A DNA stretch of 37,624 nucleotides from Roseofilum reptotaenium CS-1145 (GTDB lineage Bacteria; Cyanobacteriota; Cyanobacteriia; Cyanobacteriales; Desertifilaceae). The stretch covers positions 1 through 37,624 of the forward strand of contig NZ_JAQMUE010000037.1 in NCBI RefSeq assembly GCF_028330985.1, written 5' to 3'. This document shows, in pieces, positions 1 through 10,379 of this stretch (its first letter is position 1; every line of letters starts with the position of its first letter). Position numbers and translations under genes: made by a program. The notes under the pieces are model-generated. The model was not told the DNA's origin. It saw only the letters and a program-made list of their open reading frames with translations, and did not search any database.

Positions 1-13
1 AACCCTTCCCTCT

Positions 14-135
14 TTCCTGGTGCTGTGAGCGCTGTGGCACCACTCCGATTCCATCCCGAACTCGGCAGTGAAACACAGCAGCGGCGACGATACTTTGGGG
101 GTCACCCTTGGGCAAAATAGCTCGGTGCCAGGTCC
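14..135 (+). rRNA. rrf: 5S ribosomal RNA
   Basis: The segment has the 5S layout: a 5' strand TCCTGGTGCTGTGAGC, the conserved loop text ATTCCATCCCGAACTCGG near 49-66, and a 3' strand GGTGCCAGGTCC that pairs with the 5' end to close helix I. The conserved loop and the closing helix together make the call safe; the exact ends may be off by a base or two. A strong terminator follows directly, so this is presumably the last gene of an rRNA operon whose 16S and 23S genes lie before the window. Confidence 0.95.
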
Positions 136-141
136 ATTTTT

Positions 142-182
142 AAAACAAACCCCTTTATCACAAAGGGGTTTGTTTGTTTTTT
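142..182 (+). terminator. Rho-independent terminator of the rRNA operon
   Basis: A stem of about 14 bp (arms near 142-156 and 162-176, core AACCCCTTT / AAAGGGGTT) with a 5-nt loop is followed by a T-rich run to 182. It sits 6 nt after the 5S gene and separates rRNA transcription from rpmI. Confidence 0.9.
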
Positions 183-192
183 GGCTCTTGAA

Positions 193-221
193 TTCATTTT
201 TGTATGATTTTCTGCTATACT
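193..221 (+). promoter_or_regulatory. Putative sigma-70 type promoter of rpmI-rplT
   Basis: TATACT at 216-221 is preceded by TGC at 213-215, giving an extended -10. A weak -35 (TTCATT, 193-198) lies 17 bp upstream. It falls between the rRNA terminator and rpmI, where a promoter is expected. No experimental support is available from sequence. Confidence 0.5.
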
Positions 222-258
222 TATAGATTGTGTTAATTGAATGGAGTAGTAATAGAGT

Positions 259-456
259 ATGCCTAAATTAAAAAACCGTAAGGCAGCGGCTAAGAGATTT
301 AGAGTTACAGGAAGTGGTAAGGTTCTACGTCGTAAAGCGAATAAGAATCACTTGCTTGAGCATAAGAGTACAACTCGCAAGCGCAGACTTTCTCAGATCA
401 CAACAGTATGTGAGAGAGATGAAGAAAATGTCCGCTTAATGTTGCCTTACCTTTAA
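259..456 (+). CDS. rpmI: 50S ribosomal protein L35
   Basis: A 65-residue, very basic protein that begins [20 protein letters not shown], the typical L35 N-terminus. It is followed by the conserved basic [16 protein letters not shown] stretch. Length equals that of bacterial L35 (about 64-66). L35 is a small component of the large ribosomal subunit. The gene lies 63 bp before rplT, the usual rpmI-rplT pairing; infC, which precedes the pair in many bacteria, is absent here and a 5S gene sits upstream instead. Confidence 0.97.
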   Translation: MPKLKNRKAAAKRFRVTGSGKVLRRKANKNHLLEHKSTTRKRRLSQITTVCERDEENVRLMLPYL

Positions 457-519
457 GGGAGTTTAATCCCACTAAATCTAGTTCAGATGTTCAACTCAAT
501 CAAGTTAGGATAAACGATT

Positions 520-876
520 ATGCCAAGAGTCAAACGGGGTAATGTTGCTCGGAAACGCCGTAAGAAGATTTTAAAGCTGGCTAAAGGCTTTCGTGGGTCT
601 CACTCTAAACTCTTTCGGACAGCCAATCAACAGGTGATGAAGGCGTTGCGGAATGCGTACCGAGATCGCCGTAAACGTAAGCGTGATTTTCGTCGTCTGT
701 GGATTGTCCGTGTCAATGCAGCCGCTCGTCAAAACGGAGTGAGTTATAGTAAGCTAATGGGTAATCTAAAAAAAGCAAATATCCAGCTTAACCGGAAAAT
801 GTTAGCAGAGATGGCTATTCTCGATCCTCAAGGATTTAGCAAAGTAGTGGAATTAGCTGCTCAAAAGAGTGCCTAG
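520..876 (+). CDS. rplT: 50S ribosomal protein L20
   Basis: A 118-residue basic protein beginning [20 protein letters not shown], with the L20 core [19 protein letters not shown] and [20 protein letters not shown]. Length fits the family (about 117-120). L20 binds 23S rRNA early in large-subunit assembly, and in several bacteria it represses its own operon by binding the mRNA; no obvious L20-binding pseudoknot was identified in the short leader here. It is almost certainly cotranscribed with rpmI. Confidence 0.97.
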   Translation: MPRVKRGNVARKRRKKILKLAKGFRGSHSKLFRTANQQVMKALRNAYRDRRKRKRDFRRLWIVRVNAAARQNGVSYSKLMGNLKKANIQLNRKMLAEMAILDPQGFSKVVELAAQKSA

Positions 877-1005
877 ACAGTTTTGGAAACAGAGTGAGGA
901 ACTGATAGATAAGAAGAAAAACAGTGGATTATAAGAGGAAACTAGGTATTGGATATTGCCTCTTACGCAGTACAATAACAGGAGAGGATACCAACATAGA
1001 TTCTG

Positions 1006-1533
1006 ATGGAAACTTCACTGCCGATCACTTATCTTTCTATATTTCTAATCTTGCTTGCTGTTTCAGCTTGGTTCATTTTTCGTCAAGTTCTGAAAACTCG
1101 GCGTTCCGAAGCTGTATTTTCCCAGTTGCAAAAAAAACTGAAATCCAATAGAGGGACAGCCCAGGAATACTATGAGCTGGGTTGTCTTTACTCTGAGAAA
1201 AAGCTGTATAGCCAAGCGATTCAGCTCTTTCAAAAATCACTCAAGTGTGATGATATTCCTGAGCAAGAAAGTGCTTTGGTGTATAACGCTTTAGGATATG
1301 CATATGTCGCGAAAGAGCAATATGATTTGGCGATCCGACAGTATAAAGAAGCTCTAAAGATGGCTCCAGACTATGTTATTGCGTTCAATAACCTAGGCTT
1401 TGCCTACGAGAAAAAGAATTTGATAAGGCAAGCGTTAGAAAGCTACGATCATGCTCTGAAGGTTGATCCAAACAATAAAACAGCTAAAACAAGAGCTAAT
1501 TCTTTAAAGAAACGCTTAACTCCATCAGAATAA
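1006..1533 (+). CDS. ycf37: TPR protein resembling the photosystem I assembly factor Ycf37
   Basis: A 175-residue protein with one N-terminal membrane helix (residues about 7-25) and then three TPR-like units (about 53-84, 91-123 and 125-157), the last carrying the typical AFNNLGFAYEKK and ALESYDHALKVDPNN signatures. The size, the single TM anchor and the text RQVLKTRRSEAVFSQLQKKL match what I recall of the cyanobacterial and algal Ycf37 family, which helps assemble or stabilise photosystem I in the thylakoid membrane. That assignment rests on recall and was not tested by a search; the TPR and TM architecture is directly visible. The gene sits between rplT (129 bp upstream) and dnaA (89 bp downstream), same strand. 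A 75-codon ORF in another frame at 924-1151 is a shadow. Confidence 0.8.
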   Translation: METSLPITYLSIFLILLAVSAWFIFRQVLKTRRSEAVFSQLQKKLKSNRGTAQEYYELGCLYSEKKLYSQAIQLFQKSLKCDDIPEQESALVYNALGYAYVAKEQYDLAIRQYKEALKMAPDYVIAFNNLGFAYEKKNLIRQALESYDHALKVDPNNKTAKTRANSLKKRLTPSE

Positions 1534-1621
1534 AAGCTCCTAGATAGTCCTTGTGAAAATGGGGTTGAATCTTCTAGAATTGTTTTTTCTGTTGTCTAGT
1601 CCATAAATTGGGAGAGTGAGC

Positions 1622-1630
1622 TGTGGAAAA
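1622..1630 (-). promoter_or_regulatory. Candidate DnaA box overlapping the dnaA start codon
   Basis: Plus-strand TGTGGAAAA is the reverse complement of TTTTCCACA, the DnaA-box form common in cyanobacteria. It includes the GTG start codon of dnaA (1623-1625). Only this single good match was seen, so it is not an origin; autoregulation is possible, and chance cannot be excluded for a 9-mer. Confidence 0.35.
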
Positions 1631-2999
1631 TTCCCTCGATAGCCTGTGGACTCAAGTTCTGGATAGGCTTAAAAAAAAGCTAAGTCAGCCAACATTTGAG
1701 ACTTGGATTAAAACAGCTATGGCAATTGACTTGAAAGAAAATTGTCTGATTCTTGAAACTCCAAATTTATTTGCTCGCAACTGGCTTCAAGCTAATTATA
1801 TCAACATTATTAACACGACTATAGAAGAAATTGTAGGTCATTCAGTGACGATCCAAATAAAGGTTGCTAATCAAGAAAAGTCCTCAGAAAGCTTGAATCT
1901 ATTTTGGTCTTCAAATCCTACGATTCCGAAAACTTATACTTATCCAAAACCCACCGAACTTAATCCTAAATATGTGTTTGAGCATTTTGTGGTGGGTTCC
2001 AATAATCGCATGGCTCATGCCGCATCTCTAGCGGTTGCTGAATCTCCGGGACGAGATAATCCACTGAGTTTTAATCCTTTGTTTCTGTATGGAGGTGTGG
2101 GTCTAGGGAAAACCCATCTCATGCAAGCGATTGGACATTATCGGCTGAAAATTCGATCAGATGCTAAAGTTTTTTATGTCTCGACTGAAAAATTTACGAA
2201 TGATTTAATTACAGCTATTCGTCAAGATAGTCGCCAAGGATTTCGCGATCACTATCGGACCGCGGATGTTTTGTTAGTGGATGATATTCAATTTATTGAG
2301 GGTCAAGAATCCACTCAAGAAGAATTCTTTCATACCTTTAATACCTTACATGAAGCGGGAAAACAAGTCGTTTTAGCCTCAGATCGTCCTCCCAGTCAAA
2401 TGCCTCAACTCCAAGAGCGTTTATGTTCCCGGTTTTCAATGGGATTAATTGCTGATATTCAACCCCCTGATTTAGAAACACGAATGGCAATTTTGCAAAC
2501 AAAGGCAGAGTATGAAAATTTAGATTTACCCCAAGCCGTAATTGAATATATTGCGACCAATTATACATCCAATATTCGTGAATTAGAAGGGGCATTAATC
2601 CGGACAGTCGCTTATATGTCGATTTCGGGATTATCGATGACGGTAGAAAATATCGCGCCGGTCTTGAATCCACCGGCTGCTAATGGCGAGGTTTCTGCGG
2701 ATGTGATTATTGCTGTAGTTGCCGAAGAATTTCAGGTGAGTCCAGAGGATTTAAAGAGCAATTCAAGACGCAGGGAAATTAGTCAAGCGCGTCAAATTGG
2801 CATGTATCTGATGCGTCAACATACAGACTTGAGTTTGCCTAAAATTGGAGAAGAATTTGGAGGAAAAGACCATACAACGGTTATGTATAGCTGTGATAAA
2901 GTGGGACAGAGACGGGAGAATGATCCAGATTTGGCGAAGCTACTGCGACAACTCGGCGATCGCATCACTCTGGTTAGTCGTTCCCAGGGCAGGATCTGA
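1623..2999 (+). CDS. dnaA: Chromosomal replication initiator protein DnaA
   Basis: 458 residues with a GTG start preceded by GGGAGAGTGAG (Shine-Dalgarno). Domain I occupies residues 1-85 ([22 protein letters not shown]). A linker of about 30 residues precedes the AAA+ domain III. Walker A is GGVGLGKT (157-164), Walker B is LLVDDIQF, and the arginine-bearing [10 protein letters not shown] follows. Domain IV carries the DnaA signature [14 protein letters not shown], which binds DnaA boxes. DnaA melts the replication origin. In cyanobacteria the origin is often not beside dnaA, and no cluster of DnaA boxes is visible within this neighbourhood. Confidence 0.98.
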   Translation: MENSLDSLWTQVLDRLKKKLSQPTFETWIKTAMAIDLKENCLILETPNLFARNWLQANYINIINTTIEEIVGHSVTIQIKVANQEKSSESLNLFWSSNPTIPKTYTYPKPTELNPKYVFEHFVVGSNNRMAHAASLAVAESPGRDNPLSFNPLFLYGGVGLGKTHLMQAIGHYRLKIRSDAKVFYVSTEKFTNDLITAIRQDSRQGFRDHYRTADVLLVDDIQFIEGQESTQEEFFHTFNTLHEAGKQVVLASDRPPSQMPQLQERLCSRFSMGLIADIQPPDLETRMAILQTKAEYENLDLPQAVIEYIATNYTSNIRELEGALIRTVAYMSISGLSMTVENIAPVLNPPAANGEVSADVIIAVVAEEFQVSPEDLKSNSRRREISQARQIGMYLMRQHTDLSLPKIGEEFGGKDHTTVMYSCDKVGQRRENDPDLAKLLRQLGDRITLVSRSQGRI

Positions 3000-3108
3000 G
3001 AATCATTAGAAAAATGAGAATTTTGGCCTAGAGATTGCTATGATTTGTGGAGTTTGACCCTGTGATTTTGAAGTCCCCTATAGTCTCTCCTATTCTCTCT
3101 TGGTGATC

Positions 3109-4131
3109 ATGAAAACTGATAGCCGCTCCCAACAGCAACAGTCCCTGTTGCGTCAATTGCTCAAAGCCATCCATAACAATCCAGGCGATCGCCAAGTCAT
3201 CTACCCGTTGTTAGAAAGTAACGCCAGTTTACTCAACTCCGACTTTGCCCAAGAATTAACTCGTTGGGTAACTGAAAAAGGGACAACATCAAAATCCACC
3301 ACAGCAGTGAGTTTAGCCAAAACCCTGTGTCGCTTTGCAGAATTGATTGCCTCATGTCCCCAAGGAAATCATCGCTTGTATTGTGAAATTGCGATCGCCA
3401 GTTATCAAGTTGCCCTTGATCTCTTTTCTCAAGCTCCCCACCTTCCCCAATACAGTGAAACTAAAACCCTACTAGCGGAACTGGAAAACCATTATCACAC
3501 CCTACCGAGTGACTCAGAAACCGCCAGCTCACAAACCTTTCCTAACTCACGAGATGGGCTATACCTCTCAAGTCGAGTGGAAGAAAAATCCTATGAATTA
3601 CTGCAATGGGGAGGATATGGTTTACTGGTACTGACCCTATTCAAAACAGTAGAATACCTGATCCACATCGACCCTAGTTCTACCCTCGATCGCCTCGATC
3701 TAGCTCATCAGTTAATCGATATCGTCTGGATGCCCCTCATTGGAATAATCCTCGTCTTTTACCGTCAACAAGGATATGTGTCCCGCATTCACCTCTATTG
3801 GTTACGGTTCCTCTCCTGGGGATCGCTGGGATTAGCCAGTCTCTATGGTGTTTTAACCCTGTTTGGCTTTAGTGTGGCTCTTAATATCGCTCAGGGTAGT
3901 GTCCAAAAACCGCCAACTGCTCCAACGACTAACCCAACGGTTACTCTAGGCAGTCAACAACCGATCAACTTAAATATCGTCTCATCGATTACTCAACCCT
4001 TTATCAGCTCCCCTGAAATCCCTCAGCAACCTAGCAGACAACCTCTAGGACTACTGGGAGGGATCTGGGGAGTGTTAGGGTTTACCCTCATCTGGCGGAG
4101 GACTCGATGGACTCGGTCTTTTCGTAGATGA
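3109..4131 (+). CDS. Multi-pass membrane protein of unknown function
   Basis: About 340 residues; ATG at 3109 is preferred, with GTG 3103 and TTG 3100 just upstream in frame. The first 160 residues are a soluble, helix-rich, Gln-rich region (SRSQQQQSLLRQLLKAI). Hydrophobic segments follow at about 167-185, 204-219 and 233-259, then a Pro/Thr/Gln-rich linker and a final helix near 314-330 ending in a basic tail. The central part (ELLQWGGYGLLVLTL and WLRFLSWGSLGLASLYG) recalls the cyanobacterial HpsJ family, linked to hormogonium polysaccharide secretion, but this is a weak impression. No catalytic motif is visible. It lies 109 bp after dnaA and converges on the sugar-kinase gene. Confidence 0.7.
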   Translation: MKTDSRSQQQQSLLRQLLKAIHNNPGDRQVIYPLLESNASLLNSDFAQELTRWVTEKGTTSKSTTAVSLAKTLCRFAELIASCPQGNHRLYCEIAIASYQVALDLFSQAPHLPQYSETKTLLAELENHYHTLPSDSETASSQTFPNSRDGLYLSSRVEEKSYELLQWGGYGLLVLTLFKTVEYLIHIDPSSTLDRLDLAHQLIDIVWMPLIGIILVFYRQQGYVSRIHLYWLRFLSWGSLGLASLYGVLTLFGFSVALNIAQGSVQKPPTAPTTNPTVTLGSQQPINLNIVSSITQPFISSPEIPQQPSRQPLGLLGGIWGVLGFTLIWRRTRWTRSFRR

Positions 4132-4209
4132 TCGTTTATAATCCTAGTCGAGTGAAGGCGGGTTATAAGGGGGTAAAGAACCCACTCCTACAGAATTTGG
4201 AAAGGATGC

Positions 4210-5208
4210 CTAAGCTCCTAGAATGCTTGCCATCTGGTCAACGGGGGCTTTTTCTAACCGGGGGCCTTGGATCTGGACGATCGCCGATCCCAGATAATTC
4301 CCCCAACGAGCCGCTTGTGGGGCACTATACCCATGAGTCAGTCCATACAAGGCACCACCAGCAAAGGCATCTCCTGCACCTACGGTATCTAGAGGTTTGA
4401 CAGGAAACCCTTCTACCGTAATGATTTGTTTATTTTCGACCACTAAACAGCCCTTATCACTATCCGTAATAAAGGCAAGATTGACCATTTCTCCAACCTT
4501 TTGGGCGCAAGCGTCCAAATTTTTCAAGTCTAAAAACTGACGCACTTCATCCGCATTACAAAACAGCACATCGCAATAGTCAGTGACCACATTGCGGAAA
4601 TCATCGCGGAAACTGTGCAACAAAAACGGGTCAGAAAGGGTAAAGGACACTTTCACGCCATGGCGTTTAGACTGCTCCATGGTTTCAATGCTCGCTTTTC
4701 GGGTATCATCCCCTGTCCAGAGATAACCTTCCACATAGCTATATTGACAGCGTTTGAGTTTCTCTACATCAATATCACTGGGGGAAAGGGTACTAGAAGC
4801 TCCCAAATTGGTACACATGGTGCGCTCTGCGTCGGGAGTCGTCAAGACCACACAAGTGCCTGTAGGGCCGTTTTCGATAGGAGCAGGAGTAACTTCAAAC
4901 TCAATTCCTGCTGCTTTCATATCTTGGGCATAAAACTTGCCGTTTTCATCTTGGGCGACTTTACCCGTGTAAAATCCTGTACCCCCACTTTGGGCGATCG
5001 CAATCATCGTATTGGCCGCAGACCCTCCAGACCTTAATTTCAGGCTATCTCGCTGGAGTCCTCCCAGAATTTTCCCCTGAGCTTTGGCATCTACCAGAGT
5101 CATCACTCCGCGCTCTAGGGCCTGTTCAGTAATAAACGAGTCATCGACCAACGCCAGCACATCCACCAACGCATTACCGACACCAAAAACATCCAATTGA
5201 TTACTCAT
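4210..5208 (-). CDS. PfkB-family carbohydrate kinase, adenosine kinase-like
   Basis: 332 residues. The N-terminal PfkB glycine motif is seen in GGSAANTMIAIAQSGG, and the C-terminal signature DTVGAGDAFAGG (about residues 275-286) holds the catalytic Asp and the anion hole. Length and the opening DVFGVGNALVDVLALVDDSF match the group annotated as adenosine kinase in cyanobacteria, which would phosphorylate adenosine to AMP. Ribokinase-like sugar specificity cannot be excluded by motif alone. Purine salvage would fit the nearby purA. The gene is separated from rplY by 169 bp containing a terminator, so it probably has its own promoter. Confidence 0.9.
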   Translation of the reverse strand: MSNQLDVFGVGNALVDVLALVDDSFITEQALERGVMTLVDAKAQGKILGGLQRDSLKLRSGGSAANTMIAIAQSGGTGFYTGKVAQDENGKFYAQDMKAAGIEFEVTPAPIENGPTGTCVVLTTPDAERTMCTNLGASSTLSPSDIDVEKLKRCQYSYVEGYLWTGDDTRKASIETMEQSKRHGVKVSFTLSDPFLLHSFRDDFRNVVTDYCDVLFCNADEVRQFLDLKNLDACAQKVGEMVNLAFITDSDKGCLVVENKQIITVEGFPVKPLDTVGAGDAFAGGALYGLTHGYSAPQAARWGNYLGSAIVQIQGPRLEKAPVDQMASILGA

Positions 5209-5325
5209 GCTAATTCTTGATACTCCTTATATTCAAAAAGGGAATAGGAGAGACAAGAGGGCAAACCTTTTTTGATTCCCTACTGCCTATTTCACTCCCG
5301 ACTCCCTAAAAGCGCGTAGCATAAC

Positions 5326-5352
5326 AAAAAAGGGCGAATCGTAATCCGCCCC
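5326..5352 (-). terminator. Rho-independent terminator after rplY
   Basis: Read on the minus strand, GGGCGGAT-TACG-ATTCGCCC forms an 8-bp stem with one G-T pair and a 4-nt loop, followed at once by six T. It lies about 25 bp after the rplY stop and closes the hydrolase-purA-rplY unit. Confidence 0.88.
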
Positions 5353-5377
5353 AACTGGGTCATATAAGAACAACCCT

Positions 5378-5971
5378 CTAACCTTGATTTTCGTCTTCCG
5401 CCATTTTCCGAGTCACCCTAGAAGCCAAAACAGTAACCACCAACTGTTTCGGTTCCGCCATAATTTTGACTCCTTCGGGGATATTCAGATCTTTAACTGC
5501 TAGAGAACCGCCAACAGCCAAATCCGTCACATCTACATCAATCACTTCCGGAATTCGATCGGGAGGACATTGAACGCGCACTTCACTCAGGGGAGAATCG
5601 AGCAAGCCACCCGATTGTTTCACCCCGATCGCCTCTCCGACAAAGTTTAAGCGTACAGCCACTTCTACACTCTTCTGAGAGGCGATCGAAAAGAAACTCA
5701 GATGATAGGGAAACCCTTTCCAAGGATGCCGTTGTACTTCCCGCAACAGAGCTTTCCCGTTCCAAGAGAGTTCCGGAATATTAACATTAATCAGGGTATT
5801 GTTGACCACTGCACTTTTAAGCAAATTTTGAACTGTTTTATCATCCACAGTTAAAGAAATCGATTCATTGCCCTTATGGCCATATAAATTAGCTGGGATT
5901 AATCCAGAACGGCGTAAGGCTCTGGCTTTGCTTCCCGCTTCTCTTTGGTGACACTCAATAGTAAGTTCCAT
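5378..5971 (-). CDS. rplY: 50S ribosomal protein L25, long (CTC) form
   Basis: 197 residues. The N-terminal L25 domain (about 1-90) starts [20 protein letters not shown] and includes [18 protein letters not shown]. The C-terminal beta domain carries the family motif [27 protein letters not shown]. This two-domain form is the CTC/general-stress-type L25, which binds 5S rRNA. Length agrees with the family (185-210). It starts 71 bp after purA on the same strand with no terminator between, so cotranscription is likely. Confidence 0.95.
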   Translation of the reverse strand: MELTIECHQREAGSKARALRRSGLIPANLYGHKGNESISLTVDDKTVQNLLKSAVVNNTLINVNIPELSWNGKALLREVQRHPWKGFPYHLSFFSIASQKSVEVAVRLNFVGEAIGVKQSGGLLDSPLSEVRVQCPPDRIPEVIDVDVTDLAVGGSLAVKDLNIPEGVKIMAEPKQLVVTVLASRVTRKMAEDENQG

Positions 5972-6042
5972 AATGTCTGTTTCAGTGTTGATTTTTACTC
6001 AGGTTGAATTCAAGCCATGGCCAGATTTAGACCAACTGACAG

Positions 6043-7440
<1,398 letters not shown>

Positions 7441-8301
7441 TTATGTCAAGTCCTCCGATCGCTTTTCTGGGGTTTCGATCGACTCAATAAACTCGCGAAT
7501 GGCTTGAGCCACCCCATCCGGATGGCTGCGCGGCCAATCCGGATCGCCAGTCGGTAAGGTTTGCTCTTTCAAATCCTGCACTCGTTCGCTATACACTTGG
7601 GATAGCGAGTCAATTTCTGGATGCCTGTTATGGCTCGACAGACCAGAGAGGAGTAAACTGGGAACCGTGAGATGGGGCAAGTCATCCTCAACATATTCTG
7701 CTTGAATTTCCTTAGCTCTGCGTAAAAACAGCATCTGACAAGCAGGGAAGAATTGGAGAAAGTGCGATCGCTTCTCGAACAGCGCTTCTAGGGGTTTAGC
7801 TTTTCCCATCCATCGAGCTACCGGTAACAAAATTTTCAGGAACTGTACCCAAAACGATTTCGGCCCCACGAACCAAGATGCTTGCTTCCACCGATCTTTT
7901 AATTCCGGTACATGTACCCCTTCCGGAGCCAAGAGAACTAATCCCTTCACCCGTTCAGGATGCGCCAAAGCATAGCGCGTTGCTATCCATCCACCCAGGG
8001 AATGGCCGACCAGATAAACCGAGTCTAACTTCAGAGCTTGGAAATACTCCAATAAACACTCCGTTTGTAGCGTCACAGAATAATGGACATTGGGTCGATC
8101 CGACTCTGAAAATCCCAATAAATCTGGAGCAAAACACTGGTAATCTGTGCCCAACCGCTCCATTACCCCCACCCATTGACCCCCCTCATCCCAAGACCCA
8201 TGTAAAAAAAGAATCGGTTTTCCCTGACCCACTTCTCGCCAAAACAGGATTCCAGGAGAGAGTTTAATTCGAGAATTCCTAAATAGAAGTGTCATATCCA
8301 T
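7441..8301 (-). CDS. Alpha/beta-fold hydrolase
   Basis: 286 residues (ATG 8301, or ATG two codons later). It has the oxyanion-loop motif LFLHGSWDEGGQW (about 31-43), the nucleophile elbow VGHSLGGW with Ser101, and a late His in RSHPDGVAQAIREFI that fits the third catalytic position. The helical cap region is centred on residues 130-200. The substrate cannot be told from sequence; esterase, lipase, haloperoxidase-like and C-C hydrolase activities all occur in this fold. It is probably the first gene of the unit that continues to purA and rplY. Confidence 0.88.
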   Translation of the reverse strand: MDMTLLFRNSRIKLSPGILFWREVGQGKPILFLHGSWDEGGQWVGVMERLGTDYQCFAPDLLGFSESDRPNVHYSVTLQTECLLEYFQALKLDSVYLVGHSLGGWIATRYALAHPERVKGLVLLAPEGVHVPELKDRWKQASWFVGPKSFWVQFLKILLPVARWMGKAKPLEALFEKRSHFLQFFPACQMLFLRRAKEIQAEYVEDDLPHLTVPSLLLSGLSSHNRHPEIDSLSQVYSERVQDLKEQTLPTGDPDWPRSHPDGVAQAIREFIESIETPEKRSEDLT

Positions 8302-8422
8302 TCAATGATTAAAGATGCACAATTCAAAACCACACCCACAACTGCGTACGAGTCGGTTCACCCCTATCTAGGATACCTGCAAATCAATGACGTAAAGCCG
8401 TCTCGACCCTATCCATAACCTA
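8302..8422. other. Intergenic stretch before the IS remnants
   Basis: Nothing codable or structured was recognised here; it carries the upstream region of the hydrolase gene and the left border of the degenerate IS block. Confidence 0.5.
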
Positions 8423-8556
8423 GATCAACTCAAAAATATCTCTCAGATCGAAAGATCGAACATACCCATCATCGCAGTCCTGTTAGTTTTCTCATTAATC
8501 TGTTGGCTGGGTTGATTATCTATTGCCATCAACCGAAAAAGCCTTCCCTCAACTTA
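8423..8556 (+). pseudogene. IS982-family transposase, C-terminal remnant
   Basis: Translating the plus strand gives QLKNISQIE and, after a one-base frame change near 8450, [32 protein letters not shown]. This is the C-terminal end typical of IS982 transposases. Everything upstream of QLKNIS is gone. The frame change coincides with a short duplication (GATCGAAAGATCGAA). A second IS982 fragment lies inverted at 9320-9821 and keeps the same closing text, so the two may derive from related elements. Confidence 0.75.
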
Positions 8557-8628
8557 TACCATTTCTCTATGAAGTTGCGCTTAATAAGGCATCGACCAAG
8601 TAGTCCCATCCAGTAATCGAGGCGATCG

Positions 8629-8950
8629 TTACCTTATCGCCGGTTGAAAAATGGGAATTATATTTTTTGGGAAATCTATATTTTCATGAAAACCTGCATT
8701 ATCTAGTTGCAGAAAATTCAGAGTTTCTGGAAATTCTTTTGATAACTGATTCACAAATAACTGAAAGCACTGACTATCTAGATGAGAAAACTCATAAAAA
8801 TAGCTTTCTCCACTGATTATATCTACCGCACCATACAGATAAAAGTTGTCTCTGTTCCACTGTACACTTCTCTGGGGTTTCACTCCCTTTAGGGTGATCT
8901 TCTTTCCCCCAATTGTCTTGAGTCCTAAACGAGTCTCATCTCCAGCCGAG
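8629..8950 (-). pseudogene. IS630-family transposase (DDE) remnant
   Basis: The minus strand reads GDETRLGLKTIGGKKITLKG then VKPQRSVQWNRDNFYLYGAV, GESYFYEFSHLDSQCFQLFV and LQLDNAGFHENIDFPKNIIP. This is the middle of an IS630-type DDE domain including the second Asp (LDNAGFH). It stops after IIPIFQP, before the conserved SPELNPIE segment, and the N-terminal half is missing, so it is inactive. It abuts an ISAs1 remnant on the opposite strand at about 8950. Confidence 0.8.
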
Positions 8951-9319
8951 TATCAGGGTAAGCTCATCTAATGCGGTGATTTCTGGTGCTGAGGGTTGGG
9001 AAGACATAGAGAATTATGGTCTGAGCAAATTGGGGTGGTTGAGTGAGTGATTAGACTTACCTAATGGGATTCCATCTGATGATACTTTTCGACGAGTGTT
9101 TGAGAGAATTAATCCGGAAGAACTCGATAGGGCATTAATGGCTTCAACCTATTGTGGGTTCTTTGGTAGGGGAAGTCATTCCCATAGATGGCAAAAGGTT
9201 GCGAGGTTTCTACGATCGAGAGAAAGGAATCAAATCCTTAAATTTAGTCACCGCTTGGGCTAGTCAACAACAACTAAATTTAACCTGAGTTCGGGTTAAG
9301 GAGAAGGCGGTAAAGCCCA
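8951..9319 (+). pseudogene. ISAs1-family transposase remnant
   Basis: The plus strand reads AVISGAEGWEDIENYGLSKL, then a TGA at 9048-9050 in place of a probable Trp, then LPNGIPSDDTFRRVFERINP, and after a frame change IPIDGKRLRG, SLNLVTAWASQQQLNL and VRVKEKA. These are ISAs1 (H-repeat) transposase motifs, including the IDGKRLRG Asp. Stops and frame changes show that it is dead. Both ends are missing. Confidence 0.8.
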
Positions 9320-9821
9320 CTCTAAATGAATTTGAGGCTTCTTCGGTTGATGGCAATAGGTAATCAATCCACAAATGATGTTAACAAAGCAGTTCACCGG
9401 ACTACGGTGACAGGAGTGTTCAAGAAAGAGAAATATTCTTCAGTTGGTCAATTACTGTCTCCACAATAGAGCGCTTACGACTGAGCAGTTTATCTGTGAG
9501 GCGCATCAACTTATTCTTCATATTGCGTCTCGGCCTGGCAAAAAAGGAGATGTTAAACTTTTCCAGCAGTTGTTTGGCTAGGGTTTGACTCACATAACCT
9601 CTATCAGCAAACACTTTGCCCTGGAGGTGGCTTAATAGCCCTTCTACAGGTTTACGGTCATCTGTATTACGTGGAGTCAACTGAGTATTCAATATATCCC
9701 CAGATTCACTCGCCACCAAATAAAATTTAAATCCATAGAACCAACCCATAGAGGTTTTACCTCGAACTGCTAAATTTTTGAAGACTCGGTGGCGGTTGAT
9801 ACGACGAGAGTGACAGACTTT
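9320..9821 (-). pseudogene. IS982-family transposase remnant inserted in an IS630 remnant
   Basis: The minus strand encodes CHSRRINRHRVFKNLAVRGK, TSMGWFYGFKFYLV, LTPRNTDDRKPV, KVFADRGYVSQ and NMKNKLMRLTDKLLSRKRSI VETVIDQLKNIS, the catalytic core of IS982 transposases. The normal C-terminus (…[12 protein letters not shown]) continues only after a frameshift near 9420. The N-terminal half is absent. Its upstream end is fused in frame to an IS630 transposase fragment around 9821, producing a chimeric 149-codon ORF at 9420-9869. Confidence 0.82.
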
Positions 9822-10375
9822 AATAAAAACCTTAAATGCCTCTCTATCTAATGAGCCATTAAGAGTCATTAATGCTAAAACTTCCTGCTGACTAATGGCT
9901 CCTACAAGAGTGATTTTCGCTTCTCAATAATAAGGTTTAAGTCCTCTAACTCTTGTCCCTTTTTCTGAACGACCATAAGCACGACTTCCTCCTAGGAGAA
10001 TCCCAGATTCATCTATAAATACAAAGTTCTCTGGCTCTATTTCTTTAATTTTTTCCCAATATTCTACTCTTAGTTTTTGTACTCTTTCTGTTGCCGCTTG
10101 ACTGCTACGCCTCGTTTTTTTTACGAGATAACCCTAATTTCTATAAACAGCGACACATGGCTGTCGGACTTACCCAATTACCAGTCACTTCGGTAAATAA
10201 TTCACACAGTTCCCCTAGAGTGGCATCTATATGTTTTTCTACTAAGGCTTTCACTTGCTCTTGAGCTTCAACACTTGTAAGATAACTAAACTGGGGCTTG
10301 CCTCGGCGTTTTAGCTCTACATTTCCTTCCGTTTTCTGACCAGACTAAGACGCTGCTCCAGAAGATTGGTAACGG
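9822..10375 (-). pseudogene. IS630-family transposase remnant, N-terminal half
   Basis: In shifting minus-strand frames one reads RRGKPQFSYLTSVEAQEQVK, ATLGELCELFTEVTGNWVS, FVFIDESGILLGG, and finally SQQEVLALMTLNGSLDREAF. These are the helix-turn-helix region, the first DDE Asp context and the following strand of an IS630 transposase. Several frameshifts and a stop near 10125 (beside a run of eight T) break it. It belongs to a different IS630 subgroup from the 8629-8950 fragment, judged by residue text. Confidence 0.75.
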
Positions 10376-10379
10376 TTCC

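Noticed and set aside
924-1151. 75-codon ORF overlapping the TPR gene
   Set aside because: It lies in another frame over the well-supported TPR protein, with no family features.
1534-3108. Replication origin at dnaA
   Set aside because: Only one convincing DnaA-box match was seen and no AT-rich unwinding region with clustered boxes.
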